Shown piece by piece: positions 8,525 through 17,257 of a DNA stretch of 54,045 nt. The translations under genes were made by a program, and so were the position numbers. The DNA comes from Paracoccaceae bacterium (GTDB lineage Bacteria > Pseudomonadota > Alphaproteobacteria > Rhodobacterales > Rhodobacteraceae). The DNA lies in NCBI GenBank assembly GCA_019090795.1, contig JAHRVG010000020.1, positions 1-54,045 on the forward strand, written 5' to 3'. How positions within the stretch are numbered: the first letter of the stretch is position 1; every line of letters begins with the position of its first letter. The notes under the pieces were generated by a model that saw only the letters and a list, made by a program, of their open reading frames with translations, did no database searches and was not told where the DNA came from.

Positions 8525-8564
8525 ACATTAACATAGAAACACACAAACTGAAAAGGATACTCAC

Positions 8565-8963
8565 ATGACAACCACCGCTTCCTGGTTCAACACCCCGGTG
8601 AACTGGTTGGACGAGCGCGGCAAAGGTGCCTGGCTTGCCGCCATGATTATTGGCTTTGTTTTCCTCTGGCCTGTTGGCCTCGCAATCCTCTTTTACATGT
8701 TATGGAGTAAACGCATGTCTGGTTCCTTCTTTTGCAATCGCTCAGCCCGTCGCCACAGCCGCCGCAGCGTGCGCAGTACCGGCAACACCGCCTTTGATGC
8801 TTATCGCGACGACACATTGGCGCGTCTGGAAGACGAGCAAACCGCCTTTAATGATTTTCTTGCCCGACTGCGCGATGCCAAAGACAAAACTGAGTTTGAT
8901 GCCTTCATGGATGAACGCAGCACGCAAGTTGATGACGTCGAAAAAGAAAAAGAAGACGCCTAA
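8565..8963 (+). CDS. DUF2852 domain protein
   Basis: A 132-residue protein. One hydrophobic helix (about residues 24-46, AWLAAMIIGFVFLWPVGLA then ILFYMLW) is followed by a basic Arg/Ser-rich patch (residues 57-70). A charged, probably coiled-coil region follows (75-125: DTLARLEDEQTAFNDFLARL). This layout is that of DUF2852 proteins, small membrane-bound proteins of alphaproteobacteria with no known function. The ribosome-binding site AAGGA precedes the ATG. An RDD-family gene follows 94 bases downstream, beyond a terminator-like hairpin. Confidence 0.85.
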   Translation: MTTTASWFNTPVNWLDERGKGAWLAAMIIGFVFLWPVGLAILFYMLWSKRMSGSFFCNRSARRHSRRSVRSTGNTAFDAYRDDTLARLEDEQTAFNDFLARLRDAKDKTEFDAFMDERSTQVDDVEKEKEDA

Positions 8964-9024
8964 TCCCCCCTTGCAGGGCTTTCCTTCCCCTTCCCCATCG
9001 GCCCTGCTGCTTTGCCCCTGCTTT

Positions 9025-9045
9025 AAGGGGCGAAGCCCTTTTTTT
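9025..9045 (+). terminator. Terminator-like hairpin between the DUF2852 and RDD genes
   Basis: Arms AAGGGGC (9025-9031) and GCCCTTT (9035-9041), with a GAA loop and a run of seven T ending at 9045. It ends only a few bases before the AGGAG site of the RDD gene, so partial read-through or an attenuator is possible. Confidence 0.65.
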
Positions 9046-9057
9046 ACAGGAGACTTC

Positions 9058-9510
9058 ATGTACAGCCCCGACCAGCCCGGCCTGCCCGATCCTGCACTTG
9101 ATGCGCAATTCTATGAAAATGTGCCTACCAAGCGCTTGCTCGCATGGATCGTCGATGTTCTGATTTCCGTGGTAATCACCCTCGCTATTGGTTTCATGAC
9201 GTTTGGCCTTTTACTGTTTTTCTACTTTCCAATCCTGTTTGGCGTATCTTTCCTCTATCGCTTTATTTCCATTGCTTCAGGTTCCGCCACTTGGGGAATG
9301 CGTATGTTCGGAATTGAGCTGCGTAACGCTCAGGGGGATCGTTTTGCATCCGCCGAAGCCTTTATGCACACGTTCTTGTTTTTCATTGTCAACGTCAGTG
9401 TGATCGGCGTGTTAATCAATGCCGCCATGATGCTGCTCGGGGAACGCGGTCAAGGGCTGCACGATTACGTTATGGGCAGTACTGCCATTAACCGTCCGGT
9501 TGATTTTTGA
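9058..9510 (+). CDS. RDD family membrane protein
   Basis: A 150-residue integral membrane protein. The RDD signature is present, with the first arginine and aspartates in KRLLAWIVDVLIS (residues 23-35). Hydrophobic segments lie near 28-55, 57-75 and 108-132. Typical RDD features include GSATWGMRMFGIEL and the C-terminal ERGQGLHDYVMGS. The start at 9058 is fixed by an AGGAG site six to seven bases upstream. RDD proteins are often membrane components of unknown or Na+/H+-related function. It is probably linked to the upstream DUF2852 gene unless the hairpin stops transcription. Confidence 0.88.
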   Translation: MYSPDQPGLPDPALDAQFYENVPTKRLLAWIVDVLISVVITLAIGFMTFGLLLFFYFPILFGVSFLYRFISIASGSATWGMRMFGIELRNAQGDRFASAEAFMHTFLFFIVNVSVIGVLINAAMMLLGERGQGLHDYVMGSTAINRPVDF

Positions 9511-9592
9511 TCAATTAGGCCAACTTGCGGGTTGAAATGCTTGCTGTTCCTTTGTTACCCTGATTTTACCTCCGGTTTATTATGGTCTGTGT

Positions 9593-10438
9593 ATGCGTCA
9601 CTCCTTGCCTTTGGCACCCCAGTTTTATGTAACTGCGCCTCAACCTTGCCCCTATCTTGAAGGCAAGACCGAGCGTAAGTTATTTACCGCCCTGCAAGGG
9701 GATCATGCGGTGGCGTTGAACAACGCCTTGTCGCATCAGGGGTTTCGCCGCTCGCAAAATGTGCTCTACCGTCCCTCCTGCGCTGATTGCGCTGCCTGTA
9801 TGTCGGCCCGCATCCGGGTTGCCGATTTCAAACCCAGACGCAGTCAGAACCGCATTTCTCGTAAAAATGCCTATCTGCGGCGCGAGGCCACCAGCCCTTG
9901 GGCTACTGAGGCGCAGTACGAATTGTTCCGCTCCTACCTTGCCGCACGCCACGCAACCGGCGGAATGGCCGATATGGATGTGTTCGAATTCGCCTCGATG
10001 GTAGAAGAAACACCGGTGCGCAGCCGCGTGGTGGAGTATTATTCCCCTTGCCAAAACGGCACCGTGAATGACGAACTGACCGCTGTGTGTCTAACAGATG
10101 TTCTGGAGGACGGATTGTCGATGGTTTATTCATTCTTTGAGCCAGAACTAGAGAAGAACAGCCTTGGCACCTATATGATTCTGGATCACATTGAGATCGC
10201 GCGGGAGGCAGGGCTGCCCTATGTCTACCTTGGCTATTGGGTGCCCGGCAGCCCGAAAATGAGCTATAAAGCCAAATTCGATGCCTTGGAGATTTATCAC
10301 GGTGGCGAATGGCAATCGCTAAACGATCCGGATAATTTCAAGGTAGATGTTCCGCTGACGGATAATGTCCCCATCCCCGAACAGGTTGCCGCGATCAGCT
10401 TGCCCGATATGTTAAATCGGCGAAAATCACCCAAATGA
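9593..10438 (+). CDS. bpt: Aspartate/glutamate leucyltransferase (Bpt, L/F-transferase-related)
   Basis: A 281-residue aminoacyl-tRNA-protein transferase of the ATE fold. It attaches leucine to proteins with N-terminal Asp or Glu, marking them for ClpS-ClpAP degradation (N-degron pathway). The N-terminal cysteine cluster is intact: C19 in QPCPYLEGK, and C63, C66 and C69 in [10 protein letters not shown]. The C-terminal half has [18 protein letters not shown], which is strongly conserved in the family. Bacterial Bpt is usually annotated arginyltransferase-like, but leucyl transfer is the established bacterial activity. It shares a terminator with the convergent TRAP operon. Confidence 0.93.
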   Translation: MRHSLPLAPQFYVTAPQPCPYLEGKTERKLFTALQGDHAVALNNALSHQGFRRSQNVLYRPSCADCAACMSARIRVADFKPRRSQNRISRKNAYLRREATSPWATEAQYELFRSYLAARHATGGMADMDVFEFASMVEETPVRSRVVEYYSPCQNGTVNDELTAVCLTDVLEDGLSMVYSFFEPELEKNSLGTYMILDHIEIAREAGLPYVYLGYWVPGSPKMSYKAKFDALEIYHGGEWQSLNDPDNFKVDVPLTDNVPIPEQVAAISLPDMLNRRKSPK

Positions 10439-10465
10439 TTTTCTAACATTGGCGTTTTGACCCCA

Positions 10466-10504
10466 AAAGCCCCGCTAGCGTGACACGCCAGCGGGGCTTT
10501 TTTT
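10466..10504. terminator. Bidirectional terminator between bpt and the TRAP operon
   Basis: Outer arms AAAGCCCCGCT (10466-10476) and AGCGGGGCTTT (10490-10500) pair perfectly. An inner GCGTG-A-CACGC stem makes almost the whole 35 bases palindromic. T-runs are present on both strands, as expected between convergent genes. Confidence 0.92.
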
Positions 10505-10517
10505 CAAAGGACCTGCC

Positions 10518-12878
10518 TTAATTCGGCAGCAGGTCCGGTACGATCGTCACCACGCCCGGGAAAGCCCAGAGCATCGCGAGACCCGCCACCTGAATAAGTA
10601 CAAACGGTATCACGCCGCGATAGATGTGGCGGGTTGTGACCTCTGGCGGCGCAACGCCGCGCAGGTAGAACAGGGCAAAGCCAAAGGGTGGCGTCAGGAA
10701 CGATGTTTGCAAATTCACCGCGATCATGATGGTCACCCATTTAGGATCCATGGTGCCGCCGTAAATCACCGGCCCCACAATCGGGATCACGATGTAAATA
10801 ATTTCCAAGAAATCAAGCACAAAGCCAAGAATGAACAGCACCAGCATCACGATCAGGAAGACCACGATTTCATTGTCAAACGAGCGCAGGAAGCCCTGAA
10901 TATAATGCTCGCCCCCAAAGGAAATGATCACCAGGTTCAGCAGCTGAGAGCCGATCAAAATGGTAAACACCATCGAGGTCACCTTGGTGGTTTCGCGCAC
11001 CACCGGTGTTAGCACGGCGTTGGTAAACAACACCCAGCAAGCAAACAGCAAGCCGGTCATCGCTATGAGGTACGCGCCAAAGGCCGCGAGGAAGGCGATC
11101 CAGCGTTCCAGTCCAACCTCCTGAGTATTCACTCGCAGATCAAAGTTGACCCCCAGCAGCAGCATGATCACCATAGCAAATGTCGCCGTCAGGATGAACT
11201 TGGAGTTGCCATCGGTTTCCTGCAACTTGCGATAAGCCGCCAGCATGATTGCGCCACCAGCCCCCAGTGCCGCAGCAGGCGTCGGGTTGGTAATGCCGCC
11301 AAGGATCGACCCCAGCACCGCGATGATCAGCACCAAGGGCGGGAAGACCACCCGCAGAACCTCGTTCTGGCCCAGAATTCCCGCCGCATATTTCGCACCA
11401 TAAAGCGCCAGGCCATAAGGAATTGCCAGCATCAGCAGCGAAACCCCCGGCGTTGTGTCCGGCATCACAAACAATGCATCCACCCCAAGCGCCGAGATAC
11501 AACCCACCGCACCAATCAACAGGGGGCGGAGTTCAGCAGTTTTGCGAACACCGTAAGCAGTGGTCAATACCAGTGCGAGCATAACCACGATCTTGAGAAC
11601 ACCTGAACCGATGGGGGCGGTATTTGCCAGCTTTTCAACACGCGCCTCCTCTATTTGCTCATCACTCAGCGTCCGCTCGGCTTGCGATTGGTTGCCCCCC
11701 GCTGCTTCGATCTCCGACTGTTGGGCGACAGCACGATCCCATTTTTCCTGACCGTGTTTCTCAATCATAGCGACCTGGCACCGGTCGCTCACATTGGTGC
11801 GCAGATCAGCTTGCTGCCCCACATCGGCGACACTGTCGATTACCAAGGACTGGCCGCCCGAGATATTGACAGCGCTTGAAGCAATCGCAAAAGCAATGAC
11901 ACCGATGGGCACCAGCAGGAACCACATAGTTGCGTGGCGTGCGCCAATTTTTGGGCCTGAACCAGCGATAGACGGAACGGGCGGCGCTTTCTCTGGGTTC
12001 AGCATCGCATAGACAAAGGCATAAAGCCCATAAAGAACCGCCAGCAGGATGCCCGGCAGGATCGCAGCCTGAAACAGGGTGCCCACTGACAGAACGGCCG
12101 CCTCGCCCAGATAGGTCAGCGCATCAGAACAGCCTACCGCTTGGGCGCGTTCTTCTTGCGCGACGGAATACAAATCCCCCGCCAGCGTGCCCAGTAGCAC
12201 AATCACGATAGAGGGCGGAATAATCTGCCCCAAGGTGCCGGACGCCGCAATAACACCCGTCGCCAGTTCCGGCGAATAGTTGTGTTTCAACATGGTTGGC
12301 AGCGACAACAACCCCATGGTCACCACGGTCGCGCCAACGATACCAGTGGAGGCCGCCAAGAACGCGCCCACAGCCACAACCGCCACAGCCAAACCACCGG
12401 GCAACGGGCCGAACACGCCGGCCATTGTGGTCAGTAGGTCATTGGCAATCTTGGACCGTTCCAGCGTGATCCCCATCAGCACGAACATGGCAACCGCCAG
12501 CAGTGTTTCAATGGATGCCCCGGCAAACACCCGCTCGTTCATTCGGTTCACGATGAATGACAGGTTACGGTTTAACGCCCGCTCCCAGCCCCCCTCGAAT
12601 AACGGTTCGGTCAATGTCGGCAAATCCGGATATCGGAAAAGCGAAATATCAAAGGTAGCAACGCCTTGATCGCGCAGCGCGTGATAGGCCACAGACCCCG
12701 TGTCGATCACTTCTTTCGTCAAAATACCCGTGGTATCCAGCCCGGCCAAAATACCGAAGGACAGTGCCCCCGCGCCACCAATGGCGAATGCCACCGGAAA
12801 GCCCGACATAATTGCCCCGAACAGGCAGGCGAATACTATGATCAGGCCTACTTCTACGCCATCAAGTCCAAATAACAT
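10518..12878 (-). CDS. TRAP transporter large permease (DctM type), enlarged
   Basis: A 786-residue membrane protein, about 350 residues longer than the usual DctM of about 430. The two DctM halves are recognisable: the N-terminal half with VGATVVTMGLLSLP and SGTLGQIIPPS, and the C-terminal half with GGITNPTPAAALGAGGAIM and a FLTPPFGFALF segment. Between them is an insertion of roughly residues 310-510 with extra membrane helices and a soluble, charged stretch (SQAERTLSDEQIEEARVEK). It is the sodium-driven translocation subunit working with DctQ and DctP. Enlarged DctM proteins with large DctQ partners are, from memory, a recurring TRAP subtype. Confidence 0.88.
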   Translation of the reverse strand: MLFGLDGVEVGLIIVFACLFGAIMSGFPVAFAIGGAGALSFGILAGLDTTGILTKEVIDTGSVAYHALRDQGVATFDISLFRYPDLPTLTEPLFEGGWERALNRNLSFIVNRMNERVFAGASIETLLAVAMFVLMGITLERSKIANDLLTTMAGVFGPLPGGLAVAVVAVGAFLAASTGIVGATVVTMGLLSLPTMLKHNYSPELATGVIAASGTLGQIIPPSIVIVLLGTLAGDLYSVAQEERAQAVGCSDALTYLGEAAVLSVGTLFQAAILPGILLAVLYGLYAFVYAMLNPEKAPPVPSIAGSGPKIGARHATMWFLLVPIGVIAFAIASSAVNISGGQSLVIDSVADVGQQADLRTNVSDRCQVAMIEKHGQEKWDRAVAQQSEIEAAGGNQSQAERTLSDEQIEEARVEKLANTAPIGSGVLKIVVMLALVLTTAYGVRKTAELRPLLIGAVGCISALGVDALFVMPDTTPGVSLLMLAIPYGLALYGAKYAAGILGQNEVLRVVFPPLVLIIAVLGSILGGITNPTPAAALGAGGAIMLAAYRKLQETDGNSKFILTATFAMVIMLLLGVNFDLRVNTQEVGLERWIAFLAAFGAYLIAMTGLLFACWVLFTNAVLTPVVRETTKVTSMVFTILIGSQLLNLVIISFGGEHYIQGFLRSFDNEIVVFLIVMLVLFILGFVLDFLEIIYIVIPIVGPVIYGGTMDPKWVTIMIAVNLQTSFLTPPFGFALFYLRGVAPPEVTTRHIYRGVIPFVLIQVAGLAMLWAFPGVVTIVPDLLPN

Positions 12879-12890
12879 GCCAACCGTCCC

Positions 12891-13787
12891 TTAGTGAATT
12901 TCTGCAACTTTTTCGGCGAGTTCATCGCCCAAGTTGTCTTTATCGAGATATTTATCCGCACTTGCTTCTCCCTCTAGGAATTCCAGCAAAGAGCGATAGA
13001 AAAATGAAATGCCGCTAATGAATATCATCCCTGCGAATGCCACCAGCAGAATTTTGAACAGAAAGTAGCCATCAAACCCGCTGGGTGAAAACCCGATTGT
13101 CTCCACGCGCCATTTCAAAAATGCGGCCTTGCGTTCCAACAACATCAACTTGTCCGTAGCCGATATTTTCGGTGTCACCAAATGGCGCCACATGAAAAAC
13201 CAGCCGTACATCCAGATCAAGGTCATCGTCGGTAGGATGAAAAAAACCGATCCGAACATATCGACGATCCGCTTAGTGCGAAAGCGCATTCCAGCATAGA
13301 ACAGATCAACCCGCACATGGCTGCCTTGCACAAAGGCATAGGCGCAGCACAGCGCCACGAGTAACGCGTTATAGAATTTCAGTTCTTCCGCCCACCAGCT
13401 AATGTCTTTGGTAACGCCATAACCAAACGGAGAAATATTGATCGTCGCCCGCAAAAAGATGCGTTGCAAAAACACGATCATGATTTGCTGTAACACCATT
13501 GCCAATGCGGCCCAGGCAAAAAAGCGGCCGGTCATGTTGTTGAAGCCCTCAATAAGGCGGACAACGCCCCAAAGGAAATTCCGCTTCCAAAGGCCGATAA
13601 TCAGGATAACGATGAAAAATGTAATGACTACGAAAAAGAACTCTAGCGATGCGCCATAGAAAATGAACTTTACCAGTGCTTTGCCGTCTGTCCAATCGAG
13701 CCACGCAGCCGGGTGCGTTACAGCGTTAAAAAAGTTGTAAAAGGCCATCCCAAACTGGGTAAAAACCCAACCAATCGCATCTATCAT
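12891..13787 (-). CDS. TRAP transporter small permease (DctQ type), enlarged
   Basis: A 298-residue membrane protein, against about 170 for a typical DctQ. Four DctQ helices can be placed, with the characteristic AFVQGSHVRVDLFYAGM segment near residues 151-167. The additional N-terminal helix region (VKFIFYGASLEFFFVVITFF) and the C-terminal helix plus charged tail (DKYLDKDNLGDELAEKVAEIH) explain the extra length. It lies 12 bases upstream of the large permease and 98 bases downstream of the binding protein, separated from it by a strong hairpin. It scaffolds or assists DctM in the inner membrane. Confidence 0.86.
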   Translation of the reverse strand: MIDAIGWVFTQFGMAFYNFFNAVTHPAAWLDWTDGKALVKFIFYGASLEFFFVVITFFIVILIIGLWKRNFLWGVVRLIEGFNNMTGRFFAWAALAMVLQQIMIVFLQRIFLRATINISPFGYGVTKDISWWAEELKFYNALLVALCCAYAFVQGSHVRVDLFYAGMRFRTKRIVDMFGSVFFILPTMTLIWMYGWFFMWRHLVTPKISATDKLMLLERKAAFLKWRVETIGFSPSGFDGYFLFKILLVAFAGMIFISGISFFYRSLLEFLEGEASADKYLDKDNLGDELAEKVAEIH

Positions 13788-13837
13788 ATTGTCTTTCCCT
13801 GACGTTTTTCGCCTGCCTTATACTGGCCAGTACGATA

Positions 13838-13864
13838 AAGATGCCCCGGCGTCCGGGGCATCTT
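13838..13864 (-). terminator. Strong intercistronic hairpin between dctP and dctQ
   Basis: A perfect 12-base-pair stem, AAGATGCCCCGG (13838-13849) with CCGGGGCATCTT (13853-13864), and a 3-base loop. Read on the minus strand it is followed by only a short T-rich tail. It would reduce transcription into the permease genes or protect the dctP mRNA 3' end, giving excess binding protein. Confidence 0.75.
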
Positions 13865-13885
13865 CAATTCTATGGATTTCGGGGA

Positions 13886-14968
13886 TTAACCCAGAACCCG
13901 GTCACGCTGTTTACGATATGCATCAGTGGATGCAGTCAACCAGCCAGAAGACGCTGACATGGATGCGCGATACTCATTCAGGATGCTTGCAAACATATCA
14001 TCACTAGAGAACTCGTCATAAACTTTTTGCGATGCTGCACCAAATGCGTCCCAGACAGAATCAGGGAAATCCAGAACTTTGACGCCACCAGCCGCAAGAC
14101 GGGTCAATGCTTGGCTGTTGTTGTTCAGGAACTGAGCCAGCGACCAGCGGTCACAGGAACCAGCCGCATGTTCCAGAATGTTCTGGTGCGTTTTGGACAG
14201 GCCGTTGAAACGCTCAAGGTTCACAGACGCGGACAGACCGGCAGCAGGCTCGTGGAAGCCAGCAGCATAGTAGAACTTGGTGATTTCCTGGAAACCAGCT
14301 TTTTCATCAGCCCAAGGACCAATCCACTCAGTGCCATCAATAGCGCCGGACGACAGTGCTTGATACACCTCGGAACCTGGGATGTTTTGCACGGATACAC
14401 CCATGTGACCCAAGGCTTTACCGCCCAGACCAGGCATACGGAATTTCAAACCGTTGAAATCCTCTGGGCCATTGATTTCCTTACGGAACCAACCACCACC
14501 CTGCGTACCGGTGTTGCCCGCCATGAAGGGTTTCAGGTTGAAAATCTCGCCCAGTTCAGCGTGACGCTGTGCGCCGCCACCTTGGATGTACCAGTTGCTG
14601 TATTCTGTGGCATTCATTCCGAACGGTACGCCTGTAAAGAACGCAAATGCCGGATGTTGACCCACAAAATAGTAATCGGCAGAGTGATACATGTCAGCTT
14701 GGCCCGAAGACACAGCGTCAAACACTTCAAACGCGCCAACCAGTTCGCCCGCAGCCTTGATTTCGATTTCCAGCGTGCCATCGGACATGGCGTTGACTGC
14801 ATCGGCCATGTACACAGCTGCGTCAAACACGCCTGCAAGGCCACGGCCCCAAGATGTCACCATTGTCAGTTTTTCTCTGCCTGCGGAAAGTGCAGGTGCG
14901 GCCAAAGAAGTTGCAGCAGCAGCCGTTCCGCCCAATGCGGATGTTCTTAGAAATGAACGACGGTCCAT
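13886..14968 (-). CDS. TRAP transporter substrate-binding protein (DctP type, TakP-like)
   Basis: A 360-residue periplasmic binding protein. The N-terminus MDRRSFLRTSALGG resembles a Tat-type signal with cleavage near residue 29 (SAGRE). It closely resembles, from memory, TakP of Rhodobacter sphaeroides, which binds 2-oxo acids. Shared features include GGNTG/AGNTGTQGGGWFRKEIN, the conserved arginine in GLKFRMPGLGGK, and DGTEWIGPWADEKAGF. A 2-oxo acid or related monocarboxylate is therefore the likely substrate. It is the first gene of the TRAP operon and is divergent from a two-component system that probably controls it. Confidence 0.9.
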   Translation of the reverse strand: MDRRSFLRTSALGGTAAAATSLAAPALSAGREKLTMVTSWGRGLAGVFDAAVYMADAVNAMSDGTLEIEIKAAGELVGAFEVFDAVSSGQADMYHSADYYFVGQHPAFAFFTGVPFGMNATEYSNWYIQGGGAQRHAELGEIFNLKPFMAGNTGTQGGGWFRKEINGPEDFNGLKFRMPGLGGKALGHMGVSVQNIPGSEVYQALSSGAIDGTEWIGPWADEKAGFQEITKFYYAAGFHEPAAGLSASVNLERFNGLSKTHQNILEHAAGSCDRWSLAQFLNNNSQALTRLAAGGVKVLDFPDSVWDAFGAASQKVYDEFSSDDMFASILNEYRASMSASSGWLTASTDAYRKQRDRVLG

Positions 14969-15036
14969 ATAGTATTCCTCCCGTTAGCGCCCAGCCTTTT
15001 TGGCCAAGCATCTCTGTTAGTGGGCGAAACTTAGCC

Positions 15037-15104
15037 TATTGCCTTGCAAAACGACAATACCGAATAACCCGTAGGACATTTTCGGCCCAGTTTCTTTGCA
15101 AAAC
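15037..15104. promoter_or_regulatory. Inverted and direct repeats in the TRAP / two-component intergenic region
   Basis: TATTG (15037-15041) and CAATA (15055-15059) form an inverted repeat. The 9-mer TTGCAAAAC occurs twice, at 15044-15052 and 15096-15104. These sit in the shared control region between dctP and the kinase gene and are candidate binding sites for the neighbouring NarL-type regulator. No binding site is proven. Confidence 0.4.
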
Positions 15105-15197
15105 AGGAGCTTGACGCTATACATGGTTGCTCTTTATCTATCTGCGACAAGTCTGCACCCTCGCAGCCCACCCAACCAGACAGGTTCGGAGAATCAT

Positions 15198-16616
15198 TTG
15201 AATCGTTTCAAAAACCTGTTGAGCATAAGCTACAGTCAAAAGGTTTTCCTGCTGGCGTCTATCCCGCTGATACTGGCAGGCGCAGCGATTGCTTTGGTGG
15301 TGAATTACCAAACGCGCCAGTTACTAGAACAGGAATTGCAGGTGCTGGAAACCGAACTTCTATCGGCTAAACAGGCGGAAATTCTTAATTATATGTCTCT
15401 GGCACGCACCGCCATTATCTCTGTATACGGACGTGCCTTGCCTAACGATGCGGCAGCAAAATTGCGCGTCACCCAAAGACTTTCCTCACTCATATACGGG
15501 CGCGACGGCTATTTCTTTGTCTATGATTATGACGGAAAAAACCTAGTCAGCCCGCGCCAAACCGATCTGATAAACCGCAACTGGAGCGGCCTGAGAGATG
15601 CAAACGGGGTGGCAATCGTGGACAAGCTGATCAGCATCGCGCGCCAAGGAGGCGGCTATCACCGGTATCTTTGGCGTAAGCCCTCAACAGGGGAAACAGC
15701 CGAAATGATTTCCTACGTTGTCGGCCTGCAAGATTGGCGTTGGGCTGTTGGCACTGGTATTTTTATTGACGACGTGACTAAAAACCTTGCCGTTACCCGC
15801 GCCCAGACCGAGGAACGCATCCACGCCACTAGCCTGCAAATCATGGCCATCACCATTGCCGCCCTGATATCGGTCTTCCTGTCCGGCATGATTCTGAATA
15901 TACGTGAACGCCGCCTTGCCGACGCAAAATTGAAAAAGTTGACCCAACGCATTTTTGACACCCAGGAAGAAGAGCGCTTCCGTGTGGCCCGTGAACTGCA
16001 CGACGGTATTAGCCAAATTCTCGTGGGGGTACGTTATGTGCTGGAACTGGCGATCCGCTGGCGCAGCAAGGGAGATGCCCGTGCCGATGAAAGTATTCTC
16101 AAGGCCCGCAACGACCTCAACAGCGCCATTGTCGAGGTGCGCCGCATCAGCCACGACTTGCGCCCCAGTGTGCTGGATGATCTGGGCCTCTCGCCTGCTT
16201 TGCGTGCCCTAACCGATGAATACGCCAAACGCACCGGCATCTCGGTTGATTTCTCGACTGTTGTATTTTCCAACCGGCTGGATGCGGAATCCAAAACCGC
16301 CCTTTATCGCGTTGCCCAAGAGGCCCTCACCAATATAGAACGCCACTCCCGCGCCAGCCATGTTACCCTGAAGGTTTTTACCAACCGTCAAGGGGCGACT
16401 ATGCGCATCCAAGACAACGGCATTGGCATGGCTTTAGGACAGGTCGAACCCACCGCCACAGCCGGGCTGGGCCTGCGCAATATGCAAGAGCGCATCGAGA
16501 ACCTAGACGGAACGCTGCGCATCACCGGCAGTAAGAACGGCACAACAGTCGAGGCGAAGTTACCGCTAAAACACTTTCTCAAAGCACAGGTAACCTTGGA
16601 TAAGGAACCCCTATGA
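15198..16616 (+). CDS. Cache-domain sensor histidine kinase, NarL/HisKA_3 class
   Basis: A 472-residue membrane kinase. A transmembrane helix (about residues 16-36) is followed by a periplasmic single-Cache domain (about 45-195, including GRDGYFFVYDYDGKNL and WRWAVGTGIFIDDV). Then come a second helix (about 215-235), the HisKA_3 phosphoacceptor H268 in RELHDGISQILVG, and a HATPase domain with IRIQDNGIGM-type and GLGLRNMQERI motifs. A TTG start at 15198 is chosen because GGAG lies six to seven bases before it; an ATG at 15123 is possible. Cache sensors beside TRAP genes commonly sense the transported organic acid, which is inferred here. Confidence 0.88.
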   Translation: MNRFKNLLSISYSQKVFLLASIPLILAGAAIALVVNYQTRQLLEQELQVLETELLSAKQAEILNYMSLARTAIISVYGRALPNDAAAKLRVTQRLSSLIYGRDGYFFVYDYDGKNLVSPRQTDLINRNWSGLRDANGVAIVDKLISIARQGGGYHRYLWRKPSTGETAEMISYVVGLQDWRWAVGTGIFIDDVTKNLAVTRAQTEERIHATSLQIMAITIAALISVFLSGMILNIRERRLADAKLKKLTQRIFDTQEEERFRVARELHDGISQILVGVRYVLELAIRWRSKGDARADESILKARNDLNSAIVEVRRISHDLRPSVLDDLGLSPALRALTDEYAKRTGISVDFSTVVFSNRLDAESKTALYRVAQEALTNIERHSRASHVTLKVFTNRQGATMRIQDNGIGMALGQVEPTATAGLGLRNMQERIENLDGTLRITGSKNGTTVEAKLPLKHFLKAQVTLDKEPL

Positions 16617-17257
16617 CCCTGCCAAACCCAATTAAAATCATCATAGCTGACGACCATCCTCTGGTAACCGAAGGTATCAAGGGCATCTTGGAGAGCTTTG
16701 ATACTATTAAAGTAATTGCCACTGTTTCCGATGGTCAGGAACTGGTGGACTGCTTTGAGGCCCTGAATGCCGATGTGATTTTGTTGGATCTGAACATGCC
16801 CCGCCTGAATGGTCTGGGTGCGACAGAAATCATGTTAGAACGCAATCCGGACACCAAAATCTTGATTCTGTCGATGCACGACAGCCCCGAATACATCAGT
16901 ACCGCCATGCGCTACGGGGCCAAGGGCTATCTGCTGAAGGACATCCCCATAGACAAAATTGTCAACGCCATCGAAAAAGTGCATGCGGGGGGCACATATC
17001 TTTGTACCGGCTCGGAACAACAGCTCATACCCGAGGTATCGGGCCGAGAACCTCTGACCGCACGCGAACAAACCATCCTGCTGGAACTGGCCTCTGGCAA
17101 AAGCAACAAACAGGTGGCATTTGATCTGGATATTTCGGTCCGCACTGTGGAAACCCACCGCAAGAACATCAAACGCAAACTGGGGATTTCCACAACCGCC
17201 GGATTAACCCGCTACGCTATGGAACACGGGGTTTTACAACGTTCCAACAGCTTATAA
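16613..17257 (+). CDS. NarL/FixJ-type response regulator (LuxR helix-turn-helix)
   Basis: A 214-residue regulator whose start overlaps the kinase stop by four bases (ATGA), so the two are coupled. The receiver domain has the acidic pair in IADDHPLV (D13, D14), the phosphoacceptor D59 in ILLDLNMPRLNG, and the KGYLLKD segment. The C-terminal LuxR-type helix-turn-helix (about 150-205) reads LTAREQTILLELASGKSNKQ and then VRTVETHRKNIKRKLG. It most likely controls the divergent TRAP operon. It converges with hisI, overlapping by six bases. Confidence 0.94.
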   Translation: MTLPNPIKIIIADDHPLVTEGIKGILESFDTIKVIATVSDGQELVDCFEALNADVILLDLNMPRLNGLGATEIMLERNPDTKILILSMHDSPEYISTAMRYGAKGYLLKDIPIDKIVNAIEKVHAGGTYLCTGSEQQLIPEVSGREPLTAREQTILLELASGKSNKQVAFDLDISVRTVETHRKNIKRKLGISTTAGLTRYAMEHGVLQRSNSL

